From UBA1181 sp045226255 (GTDB taxonomy: Bacteria; Bacteroidota; Bacteroidia; Bacteroidales; Paludibacteraceae): 64,000 nucleotides of DNA. Position numbers and translations under genes: made by a program. The stretch covers positions 154,203-218,202 of the forward strand of contig JBGVCG010000010.1 in the NCBI GenBank assembly GCA_045226255.1, in the 5' to 3' direction. A model generated the notes under the pieces. That model had not been told where the DNA came from, did no database searches, and saw nothing but the letters and a program-made list of their open reading frames with translations. Below are positions 15,947-24,980 of the stretch, piece by piece; position 1 is the first letter of the stretch; every line of letters starts with the position of its first letter.

Positions 15947-16831
15947 ATGGGATTATTAAACGACGTATTTTCCACGATCTCCAAAGCGGCACAAAGCGAT
16001 GCGGCCAAGGACATCATCAATTCAATCAGTAACGGGAAAGCCAAGGATGTCATCAACGCTATCAACGGAGGCGGACAAATAGACATCGCAGCAGGACTTA
16101 AGGCGGCCTTGAAAGTCGGCATCGAAACAGCCGCGGCCAACTTGGGAAAGAAAGACGGATTCCTTGCGGACGCGGCCGTGCGCATCGGAATACCTGAGGA
16201 GGCACTCTCCGTGTTCAACGCGGTACAGTCCCTCGCACAGAACCCAGCCTTCAACTCCCTGCTGAACTCCGCAGGCGCATCCATCCCTTCCTCCGACACC
16301 GTGATCACCCTGTTCAACCGTGCGGCGGAAGACGCAGCCCCTAAGTCAGTGGACATCTTCGCCAACGCCATCACCGGCATGGGTATAGCCGACGCCAAGA
16401 ACATCCTCTTCGGTGCGGACAACGCCGCCACCACCTACCTGAAGGAGAACACCTTCACGCAGTTGCAGGATGCCTTCATGCCAGCCATCAACAACTCGCT
16501 CGGCTCCGTACAGATAGCCAACACCACCCCACTCGCGGCTTGGAATACATTCGCCACCTACAACAATAAGTTGGTGGAGATGATGGACAGCAAGACCGTG
16601 AAGGCAGGACTTGAGATGGCCAGGATGACCGGTCTGTTGAAGGACGAGTATTTCGAGAAGCTCTCCTCCATCAAGATCGTCAACACAGACTTGTCCGACT
16701 ATATCACGGGGAAGGCCCTTTCAGGACTCTTCACGAAGGTTTCCGAGAAGGAGTTCGACATCCGTCACAATGCCAGCGCGCGCGTCAACGACGTGTTGAA
16801 GAGCGTCTTCGGGCAATTGGACGTAGCCTAA
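15947..16831 (+). CDS. DUF4197 family protein without signal peptide
   Basis: A 294-residue alpha-helical protein of the DUF4197 family, whose function is unknown. Family features are IAAGLKAALKVGIETAAANL near residue 48, DGFLADAAVRIGIP and, later, PLAAWNTFATYNNK and LSDYITGKALSGLFTKVSEKE, ending in the expected VNDVLKSVFG. Members I know usually carry an N-terminal signal or lipobox; here the start MGLLNDVFSTISKAAQSDA is amphipathic and has neither, so a cytoplasmic location or an atypical N-terminus is implied. It is a single-gene unit with its own promoter and terminator. Confidence 0.8.
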   Translation: MGLLNDVFSTISKAAQSDAAKDIINSISNGKAKDVINAINGGGQIDIAAGLKAALKVGIETAAANLGKKDGFLADAAVRIGIPEEALSVFNAVQSLAQNPAFNSLLNSAGASIPSSDTVITLFNRAAEDAAPKSVDIFANAITGMGIADAKNILFGADNAATTYLKENTFTQLQDAFMPAINNSLGSVQIANTTPLAAWNTFATYNNKLVEMMDSKTVKAGLEMARMTGLLKDEYFEKLSSIKIVNTDLSDYITGKALSGLFTKVSEKEFDIRHNASARVNDVLKSVFGQLDVA

Positions 16832-16852
16832 AAACAGAGAACCATCATAACC

Positions 16853-16888
16853 AAAGAGGAGGCAGCCATGTCTCCTCTTTTTTCTTTT
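16853..16888 (+). terminator. Rho-independent terminator of the DUF4197 gene
   Basis: AAAGAGGAG - 10-base loop - CTCCTCTTT followed by TTTCTTTT. Confidence 0.85.
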
Positions 16889-16929
16889 AAGCCCACCCCT
16901 AGGATTCGTGAAATCACAAACAATTTTTA

Positions 16930-16937
16930 TATTTTTG
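16930..16937 (+). promoter_or_regulatory. -7 box (TATTTTTG) for the 843-residue repeat protein
   Basis: Consensus TAnnTTTG about 33 bases before the start codon at 16970. Confidence 0.5.
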
Positions 16938-16969
16938 CAAAAAACAATTTTGCCACGCATTAAGATTTT

Positions 16970-19501
16970 ATGAGAAAAGCAATATTTTCCATATTGATGA
17001 CGCTGAGCTCCCTGGCTTGGGCTTCGGCGCAGAACTATTTGTGTTTCACCGCCAACGAGGCGAAATCAACCATCGGCATAGAGAACAAAGAGGGGAACCA
17101 ACCCGACATCGAATACTCCACCGACAAATCGAAGTGGAAGAAGCTGGACCCGGCGAAGGGCTACACCTTCAAGAACGCCCACGAGAAGATATACCTCAGG
17201 GGCAATAACAAGGAAGGTTTCTCCAAGGAGAACGGCAGGAGCCGCACCCAGTTCGTCATGACCGGCTCCATCTCCGCCAGCGGAAGCGTCATGAGCCTTG
17301 TCGACGGGGCGGGCGACGAGCAGACCATTCCAAGCGACAACTGCTTCATAAAACTCTTCGCCAAATGTACGAGCCTCACCCATGCGCCTGAACTGTCCGC
17401 CACCCGCCTTACGAAGGGTTGCTACGAGGAGATGTTCCAAGGCTGCGAACAACTGGCCCAAGCGCCGCAACTGCCCGCCACGGAATTGGCGGAGGGCTGC
17501 TACAAAGGCATGTTCCAAGGCTGCGTCAACCTCGCACAAGCCCCTGCATTGCCTGCGAAGAAGTTAGCGAAAGGCTGCTACGAGAGCATGTTCTACGGAT
17601 GCTCCACCATCACGAAAGCCCCTGAATTGCCTGCAACAGAATTGGAGGAAGGTTGCTATGCGCTCATGTTCAGGAACTGCGCCAACCTTAGCCAAGCACC
17701 AGAATTGCCTGCTAAAGAACTGGCGCCGAAGTGCTATTCGAGAATGTTCGACCAATGCGGTAAGATCAACCACATCAAAGTCCATTTCTCCGAATGGGGA
17801 GACAACAGCGTGGATGGCAGACGCACCACCGTATGGTTGCAGGACGTGGCGAAAAAAGGAACGTTCGTCAGTCCAGGCAGACTCGCCGCTCAGTTCGGCG
17901 CAAGCGCTATCCCTGAGGGCTGGGAGGTCATCCACGAGGACAACAAGAAATCAGCGCACGACTACCTCTGCTTCACCACCACCAAGGCGGACGCCTTCAT
18001 CGGACTGATCAGCTACGGTGAGACAACCCCTAACGTGCTCTTCTCCGCCGACGGAGGCGAGTCATGGAAGGAAGTTGCGTTCGGCGACACACTACCATTG
18101 CCTTTCAAAGGAGATAAGATATATTTCAAGGGCGTTAACCCGAAAGGATTCAACCAGACGAAGGAGGGACAAGACGTGCGTTTCTTCATGCAGGGAAGCA
18201 TTGTCGCCAGCGGCAACATCATGAGCCTCGTCGACGGAGTCGGAGGTGCCTCCCACATCCCAGGCGTAGGTTGTTTCGCCTCTCTCTTCAAGAACTGCGA
18301 CGCACTCACGAAAGCGCCTGAACTGCCAGCCACCTCCCTCGGAGAGGCTTGCTACCAAGAGATATTCTACGGCTGCGGAGGCCTCACGAGCGCACCGAAA
18401 CTGCCTGCACAGAAGATGGCACCAGACTGCTACGACGGCATGTTCGCCAACTGCAAGAACTTGGCGGAGGCACCAGTACTCGCCTCGACACAATTAGCCA
18501 GAAACTGCTACAACAAGATGTTCTCAGGCTGCAAGGCGCTCAAGCAAGCCCCTGCGTTGCCTGCCACCAAGTTGGAGGAGGGTTGCTACCAATACATGTT
18601 CTGCAACTGCGACAACGCCGCCTTCACCGCACCGCAACTGCCTGCGCAACAGGTCGCACCGATGTGTTACCAGTATATGTTCGCCGGATGCACCAACCTG
18701 AAGCAGGCGCCTAAGCTGATAGCCGATTCCATGGCGAAGGCTTGCTACGAAGGCATGTTCCAGAACTGCGAGAAGCTGGCGCAAGCTCCTGAACTGCCTG
18801 CCACCCGCTTGGCGAAGGAGTGCTACTACTCCATGTTCAACAACTGCAAGGCCCTCACCAGCGTACCGGCACTTCCTGCCACCGTCATGGAGAAACGTTG
18901 CTACGGCTCCATGTTCGAGGACTGCGTGGGGCTCACCCAAGCCGGCACGTTGCCTTCCACCCGTTTGGCGGAAGCTTGCTACGAATTCATGTTCAAGGGT
19001 TGCAAGAAACTGACGCAAGCCCCTGCATTGCCTGCCGACTCGCTCGCCACAGGTTGTTACCAATCGATGTTCCTCGGTTGCCAAGGACTGACGCGCGCAC
19101 CTAAACTGCCCGCCACGCACCTGCGCGACTTCTGCTATAAGAGCATGTTCAAGGATTGCACCGCCCTTACCCAGGTGGATGACCTGCCAGCCCAAGCACT
19201 CTCCACCAGCTGCTACGAGGCGATGTTCTCAGGCTGCGTGAAGTTGGTCAAAGCCCCGGCGATGTCCGGCACTACCCTCAAGGAAAATTGCTACAAAGAG
19301 ATGTTCTACCACTGCAGTAGCCTCAACTACATAAAGATCAGCTCCACCAGCTGGGGCGACAAGAAAGGGAACAGGACCTTCTCGGAGGGTTGGGTCGATG
19401 GCGTGGCCAAGGAGGGCACGTTCGTTTGCCCTGTGCGCACCATCAAGGAATACTCCGTGAATAGGATTCCGAAGGGTTGGAAAGTCACGGCGAAGAACTA
19501 A
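16970..19501 (+). CDS. Secreted 26-residue-repeat (BspA-like) protein
   Basis: An 843-residue exported protein (signal peptide MRKAIFSILMTLSSLAWASA). It is built twice from the same plan. An N-terminal domain starting NYLCFTANEAK and containing SGSVMSLVDG is followed by five to six repeats, and then a second copy starting DYLCFTTTKAD with SGNIMSLVDG is followed by thirteen to fourteen. Each repeat is 26 residues (78 bases) with the pattern CYxxMFxxCxxLxxAP and LPA. Both blocks end in a cap (WLQDVAKKGTFVSP and WVDGVAKEGTFVCP) then IPxGWxV. Repeats of this sort are seen in Bacteroidota BspA/leucine-rich-repeat-like surface proteins. The two Cys per repeat suggest a disulfide ladder. There is no T9SS sorting domain, unlike the next gene with the same N-terminal domain, so export beyond the periplasm is uncertain. 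Confidence 0.75.
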   Translation: MRKAIFSILMTLSSLAWASAQNYLCFTANEAKSTIGIENKEGNQPDIEYSTDKSKWKKLDPAKGYTFKNAHEKIYLRGNNKEGFSKENGRSRTQFVMTGSISASGSVMSLVDGAGDEQTIPSDNCFIKLFAKCTSLTHAPELSATRLTKGCYEEMFQGCEQLAQAPQLPATELAEGCYKGMFQGCVNLAQAPALPAKKLAKGCYESMFYGCSTITKAPELPATELEEGCYALMFRNCANLSQAPELPAKELAPKCYSRMFDQCGKINHIKVHFSEWGDNSVDGRRTTVWLQDVAKKGTFVSPGRLAAQFGASAIPEGWEVIHEDNKKSAHDYLCFTTTKADAFIGLISYGETTPNVLFSADGGESWKEVAFGDTLPLPFKGDKIYFKGVNPKGFNQTKEGQDVRFFMQGSIVASGNIMSLVDGVGGASHIPGVGCFASLFKNCDALTKAPELPATSLGEACYQEIFYGCGGLTSAPKLPAQKMAPDCYDGMFANCKNLAEAPVLASTQLARNCYNKMFSGCKALKQAPALPATKLEEGCYQYMFCNCDNAAFTAPQLPAQQVAPMCYQYMFAGCTNLKQAPKLIADSMAKACYEGMFQNCEKLAQAPELPATRLAKECYYSMFNNCKALTSVPALPATVMEKRCYGSMFEDCVGLTQAGTLPSTRLAEACYEFMFKGCKKLTQAPALPADSLATGCYQSMFLGCQGLTRAPKLPATHLRDFCYKSMFKDCTALTQVDDLPAQALSTSCYEAMFSGCVKLVKAPAMSGTTLKENCYKEMFYHCSSLNYIKISSTSWGDKKGNRTFSEGWVDGVAKEGTFVCPVRTIKEYSVNRIPKGWKVTAKN
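17352..17760 (+). repeat. 78-bp tandem coding repeats, block 1
   Basis: Five to six diverged units coding for CYxxMFxxC repeats of 26 residues; identical spacing but imperfect DNA identity. Confidence 0.75.
18284..19320 (+). repeat. 78-bp tandem coding repeats, block 2
   Basis: About thirteen diverged units of the same 26-residue repeat; one unit (MFCNCDNAAFTAPQ) has one extra residue. Confidence 0.75.
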
Positions 19502-19613
19502 AAATTCTTTCAACCGGTTCCGAAGAGAGGCGTGCTAAGCGTCTCTTGCCCAAGGAGAAGGTGGGTTGAAAAATCGGAGAGTGTCATTCCTCTATTTTTT
19601 TCAAAAAACACGC

Positions 19614-19641
19614 TTTATTTAGTTAAAAATCTGTAATTTTG
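19614..19641 (+). promoter_or_regulatory. Promoter of the 1.46-kb-residue adhesin-like gene
   Basis: -7 box TAATTTTG at 19634-19641 with TTTATTT at 19614-19620 in the -33 region. The leader is about 90 bases. Upstream (19505-19577) TTTCAACC pairs with GGTTGAAA around a 58-base inner segment, a possible weak 3' structure for the preceding gene. Confidence 0.5.
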
Positions 19642-19739
19642 CATTGATTTTTGGATGAGTGAAGGGAAATAATCCACACGATAGTTTTTCCTCAGTGTAG
19701 TGTGTCTTTTTATTGAAAAAAATAAACGATAATAATACA

Positions 19740-22700
19740 ATGCGATTTAAGATTCTCCTATTATGGGCTATTTTGTTCTCTGCCGTGGGTGCGGTCAATG
19801 CCCAGAATTACCTATGTTTCACTGCCTTGACAGACAATTCGTCTGTTGGACTAATGGAAAAAGAGGAATTTGTGCCAAACATAGAATATTCTTACACCCC
19901 TGACGAAGAGGCCTCTTGGAAAGCGATCACTTCCGGTTCTGTTGAGTTGCCACTAACAGGAGACAAGGTATATTTCCGAGGAAATAATCCATCGGGTATT
20001 TTCAACACGATAGAGACCTACACGAATTTCACGATAACCGGACAGGTAGCCGCCAGCGGAAGCGTCATGAGCCTGATTGATGGGGAGGGCACTTCCCTGG
20101 AAATCCCTTGTGAGATGTGTTTCTATAGATTATTCGACGGATGCGAGGGCCTCGTCCAAGCACCGGAGCTGCCTGCCACCACCCTAACGATGGATTGCTA
20201 CAAGGAGATGTTCCATGGGTGTGGAATCAAGAAGGCACCCGAATTGCCCGCCACAGAATTGGAGGAGCGTTGTTACGAGGGCATGTTCGCCGAATGTGCC
20301 AACCTCACGGAAGCCCCAGTACTACCGGCCCTAACGATGGTAGAACGGTGCTACTCGAATATGTTCTCTAAATGCACCAGTCTTGTCCAGGCTCCAGAGC
20401 TTCCTTCTACCTCATTGGCGAAAGATTGCTACATCTCCATGTTCGAGCAGTCCTCCATCGTCCAGGCTCCGAGTTTGCCGAGCACAGTTTTGGCTGAACG
20501 TTGCTACGCCAACATGTTTTATAAGTGTACATCCTTGACGATAGCTCCGGAACTGCCTGCCACTGAGTTGAAGTACAGATGCTACTGTGGCATGTTCTCC
20601 AACTGCACCAGTCTTGTCCAGGCTCCGGAACTGCCATCGACAAAGATGGATGTGGAGTGCTACTATGTCATGTTTTCCAACTGCACCAGCCTCGTTGAGG
20701 CTCCTGCACTTCCCGCCATGGAATTGGATAGCGCATGCTACCGTGAGATGTTCTTAGGATGTTCACAACTCTCTAAGGCGCCCGAATTACCAGCAACCAC
20801 CTTGAAGGGACGATGCTACTACGGCATGTTTAGGGACTGCCAATCGCTGGAGGAAGCACCTGAGCTCCCAGCCGAACATCTTGTGCCAGAGTGCTACATT
20901 TCATTGTTCAGCGGATGTAGCAAGCTCACCCTCATCAAAGTCGGATGTTTGACTTTGGCACCAGACCACCGCAACTATACGTACAATTGGATGAGAAATG
21001 TGTCCGAAGAGGGAACGTTCATCTTCCCTTGCGGCTCGACCTATGACACCAAGGGCCTCTCAGCTGTGCCTGTCAACTTCAACCTTATTTATAGTCCTGT
21101 CGTCATCTTCATGAATGCCGATAGCTTAGTGCTCATGCAGGACACTATTCCGTGCGGCACTCTCCCCCAGTTTAAGGGGGTCACGCCTAAAAAAGCGGAC
21201 AATGATAGCTTCACCTACAAGTTCAAGGGATGGGACCCGCCCCTAAAGACTCTCACAACCAGCGGCATTTACACCTATATCGCCACATACGATTCCCTTG
21301 CATTATGTGACACAACCATACACTCCTGCTACTCCTATTCGATAAACGGGCGTAACATCATGAAAAGTACGGAATGGACCGACACCACCCACCATAATGC
21401 GGGTAACGACTCCATCATACACTATAAAGTATTCATCCACTACGGCGTCTCCAGCGACTCTTCCGTGTCCTCATGCGAACCCTACGCATGGCGGGGAAGA
21501 ACCATCACGGAAAGTACAGTATGGATGGACACGCTCCAAACCATCTTCGGGTGCGACAGCATTGTCCGCTATAAGTTCTCCATCGGTGAAAAGGATCTGA
21601 AGGATACCCTGCTGGAAGGTTGCGAAAAGGTGTTGGTTGGGGACGTTCCTTACCTGCAGGACACGACATGGAATGATACCATAGCCTCCGAAGAGGGTTG
21701 CGGAACGGTTCTCCGTTACACGGTCAAGGTCCACCACAAAGAGCTCCTCGACTCCACCATTACAGCCTGCGACTCTTTCCTCTGGAAGGGAGTGGCTATC
21801 AAAGAAAGCACATCATGGAACGACACGCTCCAAACCAGTTTCGGATGTGACAGCATCATTCAGTACCATCTTACCCTCAACCATACAATCCTGCATGATA
21901 GCGTGGTGGAGGCCTGCGACTCCTTCCCATGGGGAGGATCCGTCTTCAGGGATAACAACGTGTGGGACGACACCCTATCGTCCGCCACAGGGTGTGACAG
22001 CATCGTCCGTTACCACCTCACCCTCCATCAACGCATGGAGAGGGATAGCCAGCTATTCTCCTGCGACTCCATCGTGTGGAAAAACATCACCTTTAAGGAG
22101 AATGCCAACTGGGACGATAGTCTGCAATCCGTCCATGGCTGCGACAGCATCATCCATTATCACCTCACCATAGGCGACAAAATGGTGATGGACAGTTCCA
22201 TTTCAGCCTGCGATTCCTTCCTCCTGAACGGTAAGGTCATCAAGGAAAGCATGGTATGGAGCGATACATTGCTTGCCGGACAAGGGTGCGACAGCATCAT
22301 CCGCTACCATCTTAACATCCACCATCGGACATGGAAGGATTCCACTGTCTACGCTTGTGAGATTTTCCCTTGGAAGGACATCACTATTGGAGAAAATGCG
22401 GAGCTCTATGACACGTTGATCAATGCGCAAGGCTGCGACAGCATTATCCATTACACTGTTATCATCGGACATGAAATGGTCAGGGACACCTTCATCACCA
22501 CCTGTGAATTGGCCAAGCATGGAGAGGAATCAATTATGTATTTTGAGGATGAAGAAGTTTATCCGACCCTCCACGGCTGCGACAGCATTATCCGCTATCA
22601 CTATACCATCCAAAGTGTGGCGATAAGGGACACGTTCGTCCATTCCTGCGATCCATTTACGTGGCGCGGCACAACTGTCTACAAAGACACCACTTTGTAC

Positions 22701-24119
22701 GACACCCTGCAGACCGTCCATGGATGTGACAGTATTACCCGTTGTATAATATATTTCTTTGAGGGTGCTGTCATTGAGGACGAGAACGTCGCCTGTGACT
22801 CCATCGTATGGGAAGGAATACGGATCACCCAAGACACTCTCTTGTGCGACACCACGTATCTGGATAAAGGTTGTACGAGCTTGTTCTACCATCACTTCAC
22901 TATCCTCCATAGCGTCGTGAAGGATTCCTCCATCTACGCCTGCGACTCATTGCCTTGGCATGGGGAGATGTTGAGGGAGAGTTGCCTGAGGAGCGACACG
23001 TTCTCCGCCGCCCACGGATGCGACAGTATCATCCGCTATGCCATCACCATCGGAAGAACGGTTACCACAGACACGTTCCTGTCTGTCTGCGGGTCGTTTA
23101 CTTACCAGGACGTAACCTTCTCCGAGGATACGGTTTGGAGCGAAACATTGCAAGCCGCGCATGGTTGCGACAGTATTGTGCGCTATCACCTTACGATTCT
23201 TCGTGGAACGGTTCGTGACTCGTCCGTCACCGCTCTCGACACCTTCTTCTGGCAGGGCAAAGCCATTACGGAGGATGCGCAGTGGAATGATACATTACAG
23301 ACGGTGCAGGGTTGCGACAGCATCATTCGTTACCAGCTCACCATGCAGTATTCGCCTCGATTAGGAGATCTTACCATCGTGGATTCCCTGTTGTTAGGAA
23401 AGCCGAACGAGACGATAGAGATATTATACAGTTTGTCGCAAGGTGAGGTCTCCCGTTACGACTTCACCAGGGGAGGTGCCCGTATCTGCGCCGACACGCT
23501 CAAAGAGGAGGGTGTGGCATACCTTACCATCCCAGGCAATCTCTCTCCAGGGGAATATACCGCCACATTGAACGTCCATGACAGGTTCGGGGCATCGTCC
23601 GAAGGAACCTTCACCTTCCATGTGGTAAGGGAAGACAATGGGGCGGAAAGCTTCTACCAGAAACGGTGGAACGACCTGCTCATCTGTCTGAACGAGGGGA
23701 AAGAATTCGCCACCTATCAATGGTATAAGAACAGAAAGGTGATAGAGGGGGCCACCCTCCAGTATTACTGCGACCTCAATGGATTGGGCGGTGAATACAT
23801 GGTTCAGGTCACCGAAAAGCAAGGCGCTAAATATTTCATCGAGCCGAAATTCTTCAGCAAAGAGATCATGGAAGTCTCCGTCTCTGCCTCGCCAAACCCT
23901 GCCCGAAGATACGAGAAGGTCACCATCACCATCAACGGACTCGACAACTCGCAGATGGAGAATGCCCGACTAGTGGTATACCATACGAACGGTACAGTGG
24001 AATGGATGAAGAAGTCGGTGAGCAAAGAGACCATGCTGACGCTCCCTGCAGGGGAATACGTGGTGGTGCTCACCGTGAATGATGGCAAGAACATCAATTG
24101 TAAGATATTGGTTAAATAA
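19740..24119 (+). CDS. Large T9SS-tagged adhesin-like repeat protein
   Basis: About 1459 residues from ATG 19740 (MRFKILLLWAILFSAVGAVN, a clean signal peptide); a TTG at 19713 would add nine residues. Order: N-terminal domain shared with the preceding gene (NYLCFTALTDN..., SGSVMSLIDG), eleven 26-residue CYxxMFxxC repeats, a cap (WMRNVSEEGTFIFP), an InlB/Listeria-Bacteroides-like module (FTYKFKGWDPP), then fourteen 46-47-residue units with CDSFxWxG and GCDSI. A C-terminal module follows (RWNDLLICLN, YQWYKNRKVIEG), and a type IX sorting domain (SASPNPARRYEKVTI to INCKILVK) closes the protein. It should be exported through T9SS and displayed on the surface. The outer-membrane barrel gene follows after 8 bases. 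Function as an adhesin is inferred from architecture. Confidence 0.8.
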   Translation: MRFKILLLWAILFSAVGAVNAQNYLCFTALTDNSSVGLMEKEEFVPNIEYSYTPDEEASWKAITSGSVELPLTGDKVYFRGNNPSGIFNTIETYTNFTITGQVAASGSVMSLIDGEGTSLEIPCEMCFYRLFDGCEGLVQAPELPATTLTMDCYKEMFHGCGIKKAPELPATELEERCYEGMFAECANLTEAPVLPALTMVERCYSNMFSKCTSLVQAPELPSTSLAKDCYISMFEQSSIVQAPSLPSTVLAERCYANMFYKCTSLTIAPELPATELKYRCYCGMFSNCTSLVQAPELPSTKMDVECYYVMFSNCTSLVEAPALPAMELDSACYREMFLGCSQLSKAPELPATTLKGRCYYGMFRDCQSLEEAPELPAEHLVPECYISLFSGCSKLTLIKVGCLTLAPDHRNYTYNWMRNVSEEGTFIFPCGSTYDTKGLSAVPVNFNLIYSPVVIFMNADSLVLMQDTIPCGTLPQFKGVTPKKADNDSFTYKFKGWDPPLKTLTTSGIYTYIATYDSLALCDTTIHSCYSYSINGRNIMKSTEWTDTTHHNAGNDSIIHYKVFIHYGVSSDSSVSSCEPYAWRGRTITESTVWMDTLQTIFGCDSIVRYKFSIGEKDLKDTLLEGCEKVLVGDVPYLQDTTWNDTIASEEGCGTVLRYTVKVHHKELLDSTITACDSFLWKGVAIKESTSWNDTLQTSFGCDSIIQYHLTLNHTILHDSVVEACDSFPWGGSVFRDNNVWDDTLSSATGCDSIVRYHLTLHQRMERDSQLFSCDSIVWKNITFKENANWDDSLQSVHGCDSIIHYHLTIGDKMVMDSSISACDSFLLNGKVIKESMVWSDTLLAGQGCDSIIRYHLNIHHRTWKDSTVYACEIFPWKDITIGENAELYDTLINAQGCDSIIHYTVIIGHEMVRDTFITTCELAKHGEESIMYFEDEEVYPTLHGCDSIIRYHYTIQSVAIRDTFVHSCDPFTWRGTTVYKDTTLYDTLQTVHGCDSITRCIIYFFEGAVIEDENVACDSIVWEGIRITQDTLLCDTTYLDKGCTSLFYHHFTILHSVVKDSSIYACDSLPWHGEMLRESCLRSDTFSAAHGCDSIIRYAITIGRTVTTDTFLSVCGSFTYQDVTFSEDTVWSETLQAAHGCDSIVRYHLTILRGTVRDSSVTALDTFFWQGKAITEDAQWNDTLQTVQGCDSIIRYQLTMQYSPRLGDLTIVDSLLLGKPNETIEILYSLSQGEVSRYDFTRGGARICADTLKEEGVAYLTIPGNLSPGEYTATLNVHDRFGASSEGTFTFHVVREDNGAESFYQKRWNDLLICLNEGKEFATYQWYKNRKVIEGATLQYYCDLNGLGGEYMVQVTEKQGAKYFIEPKFFSKEIMEVSVSASPNPARRYEKVTITINGLDNSQMENARLVVYHTNGTVEWMKKSVSKETMLTLPAGEYVVVLTVNDGKNINCKILVK
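20128..20925 (+). repeat. 78-bp coding repeats in the 1459-residue protein
   Basis: Eleven 26-residue units of the CYxxMFxxC type; one (MFHGCGIKKAPE) is two residues short and one lacks the second Cys (MFEQSSIVQAP). Confidence 0.7.
21310..23350 (+). repeat. ~140-bp GCDSI coding repeats, 14 units
   Basis: Units of 46-47 residues, each with a Cys in CDSFxW and a second in GCDSIIxY. The last unit replaces the first Cys (ALDTFFW), and one unit is degenerate (CELAKHGEE). Confidence 0.7.
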
Positions 24120-24127
24120 CAAAGGAA

Positions 24128-24979
24128 ATGAACAAGACAATAGCAACCATCGTATTGATAGCCGCACTATTCGGCTGGACAAGCGATTTGTACGCAGAGA
24201 ACACGCAGATCAACGTCTCCTTGGGTGGAGGCTTTCACCCTATCCAATACGAGACAAAAGTGGGTTCCACTTCGCCTGGCGGTGGGGTGATGTTCCAATG
24301 CCAATACCAATATTTTTTCAAAGGACTCGTAGGCCTTGGCGCAGGCGTAGGCATTGATTACTATAACGCTTCAACGGAAATCAACGAAACCTTCGAGACG
24401 GAGATCAACGATCCTGTCGTGGGAGGGCCTTACACCCTCCGTACCATCTTCGACAATTGGAAGGAAAAACAATCCATGCTGATGGCGGAATTTCCTGTGG
24501 GAATCTATGGCAAGGTGAAGATGGGCAAGTCGGTGAGCCTCGTCCTCGGTGCAGGTGTGAAAGTGGGCATACCGGTCATCAAGAGCTACCAAATGACGGA
24601 CGGTACGATTGAGACCAGAGCCTATTTCGGTGGGAATATGGACACGGAAGTGCGTGACCTACCCCATCACGGGCTCTATGTGGATAAGCAAAAAAAGAAG
24701 GGGGATATCGTTACCAATACAATCTGCACCTCCATCTTCGCGGATATGATGTTCTGTTTTAAAATCAATGAAACTACTTGGCTCCATTGCGGATTCTACT
24801 TCTCGAAGGGTGTGACGGACATTGCGGAGCACCACGAATCCATGGAGGGGAATAACTACCATGGTATCCTCAATAGCGATTTGACGGACAAATGCGTGCC
24901 GATGAACGTGGGCGCGAAATTTGGAGTCTCCGTCTTCCCGTCAAAAGGCTCCGACAGAGGCACTTCCGGCAAATGGTAA
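24128..24979 (+). CDS. Outer-membrane beta-barrel partner protein
   Basis: A 283-residue exported protein (signal peptide MNKTIATIVLIAALFGWTSD with cleavage near YAEN). Alternating hydrophobic and polar strands with glycines suggest an outer-membrane barrel (INVSLGGGFHPIQYE, GVMFQCQYQYFFKGLVGLG, SVSLVLGAGVKVGIP, VGAKFGVSVFP). It resembles the N-terminal part of the OmpA protein at 49053-50411: both have an SxGGGxH start, a barrel strand pair, DLPHHGLY versus QLPHHGFY, and a strand with SKGVTDIAEHH versus NYGITDMAKEH. It begins 8 bases after the large adhesin-like gene, so it is probably a dedicated outer-membrane partner, similar in logic to SprF beside SprB. Sequence relation to PorP/SprF itself is not evident. 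Confidence 0.7.
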   Translation: MNKTIATIVLIAALFGWTSDLYAENTQINVSLGGGFHPIQYETKVGSTSPGGGVMFQCQYQYFFKGLVGLGAGVGIDYYNASTEINETFETEINDPVVGGPYTLRTIFDNWKEKQSMLMAEFPVGIYGKVKMGKSVSLVLGAGVKVGIPVIKSYQMTDGTIETRAYFGGNMDTEVRDLPHHGLYVDKQKKKGDIVTNTICTSIFADMMFCFKINETTWLHCGFYFSKGVTDIAEHHESMEGNNYHGILNSDLTDKCVPMNVGAKFGVSVFPSKGSDRGTSGKW

Positions 24980-24980
24980 T

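Noticed and set aside
17352..19320. Regular 78-bp repeats as a CRISPR array
   Set aside because: They are diverged in-frame coding repeats without identical repeats or unique spacers.
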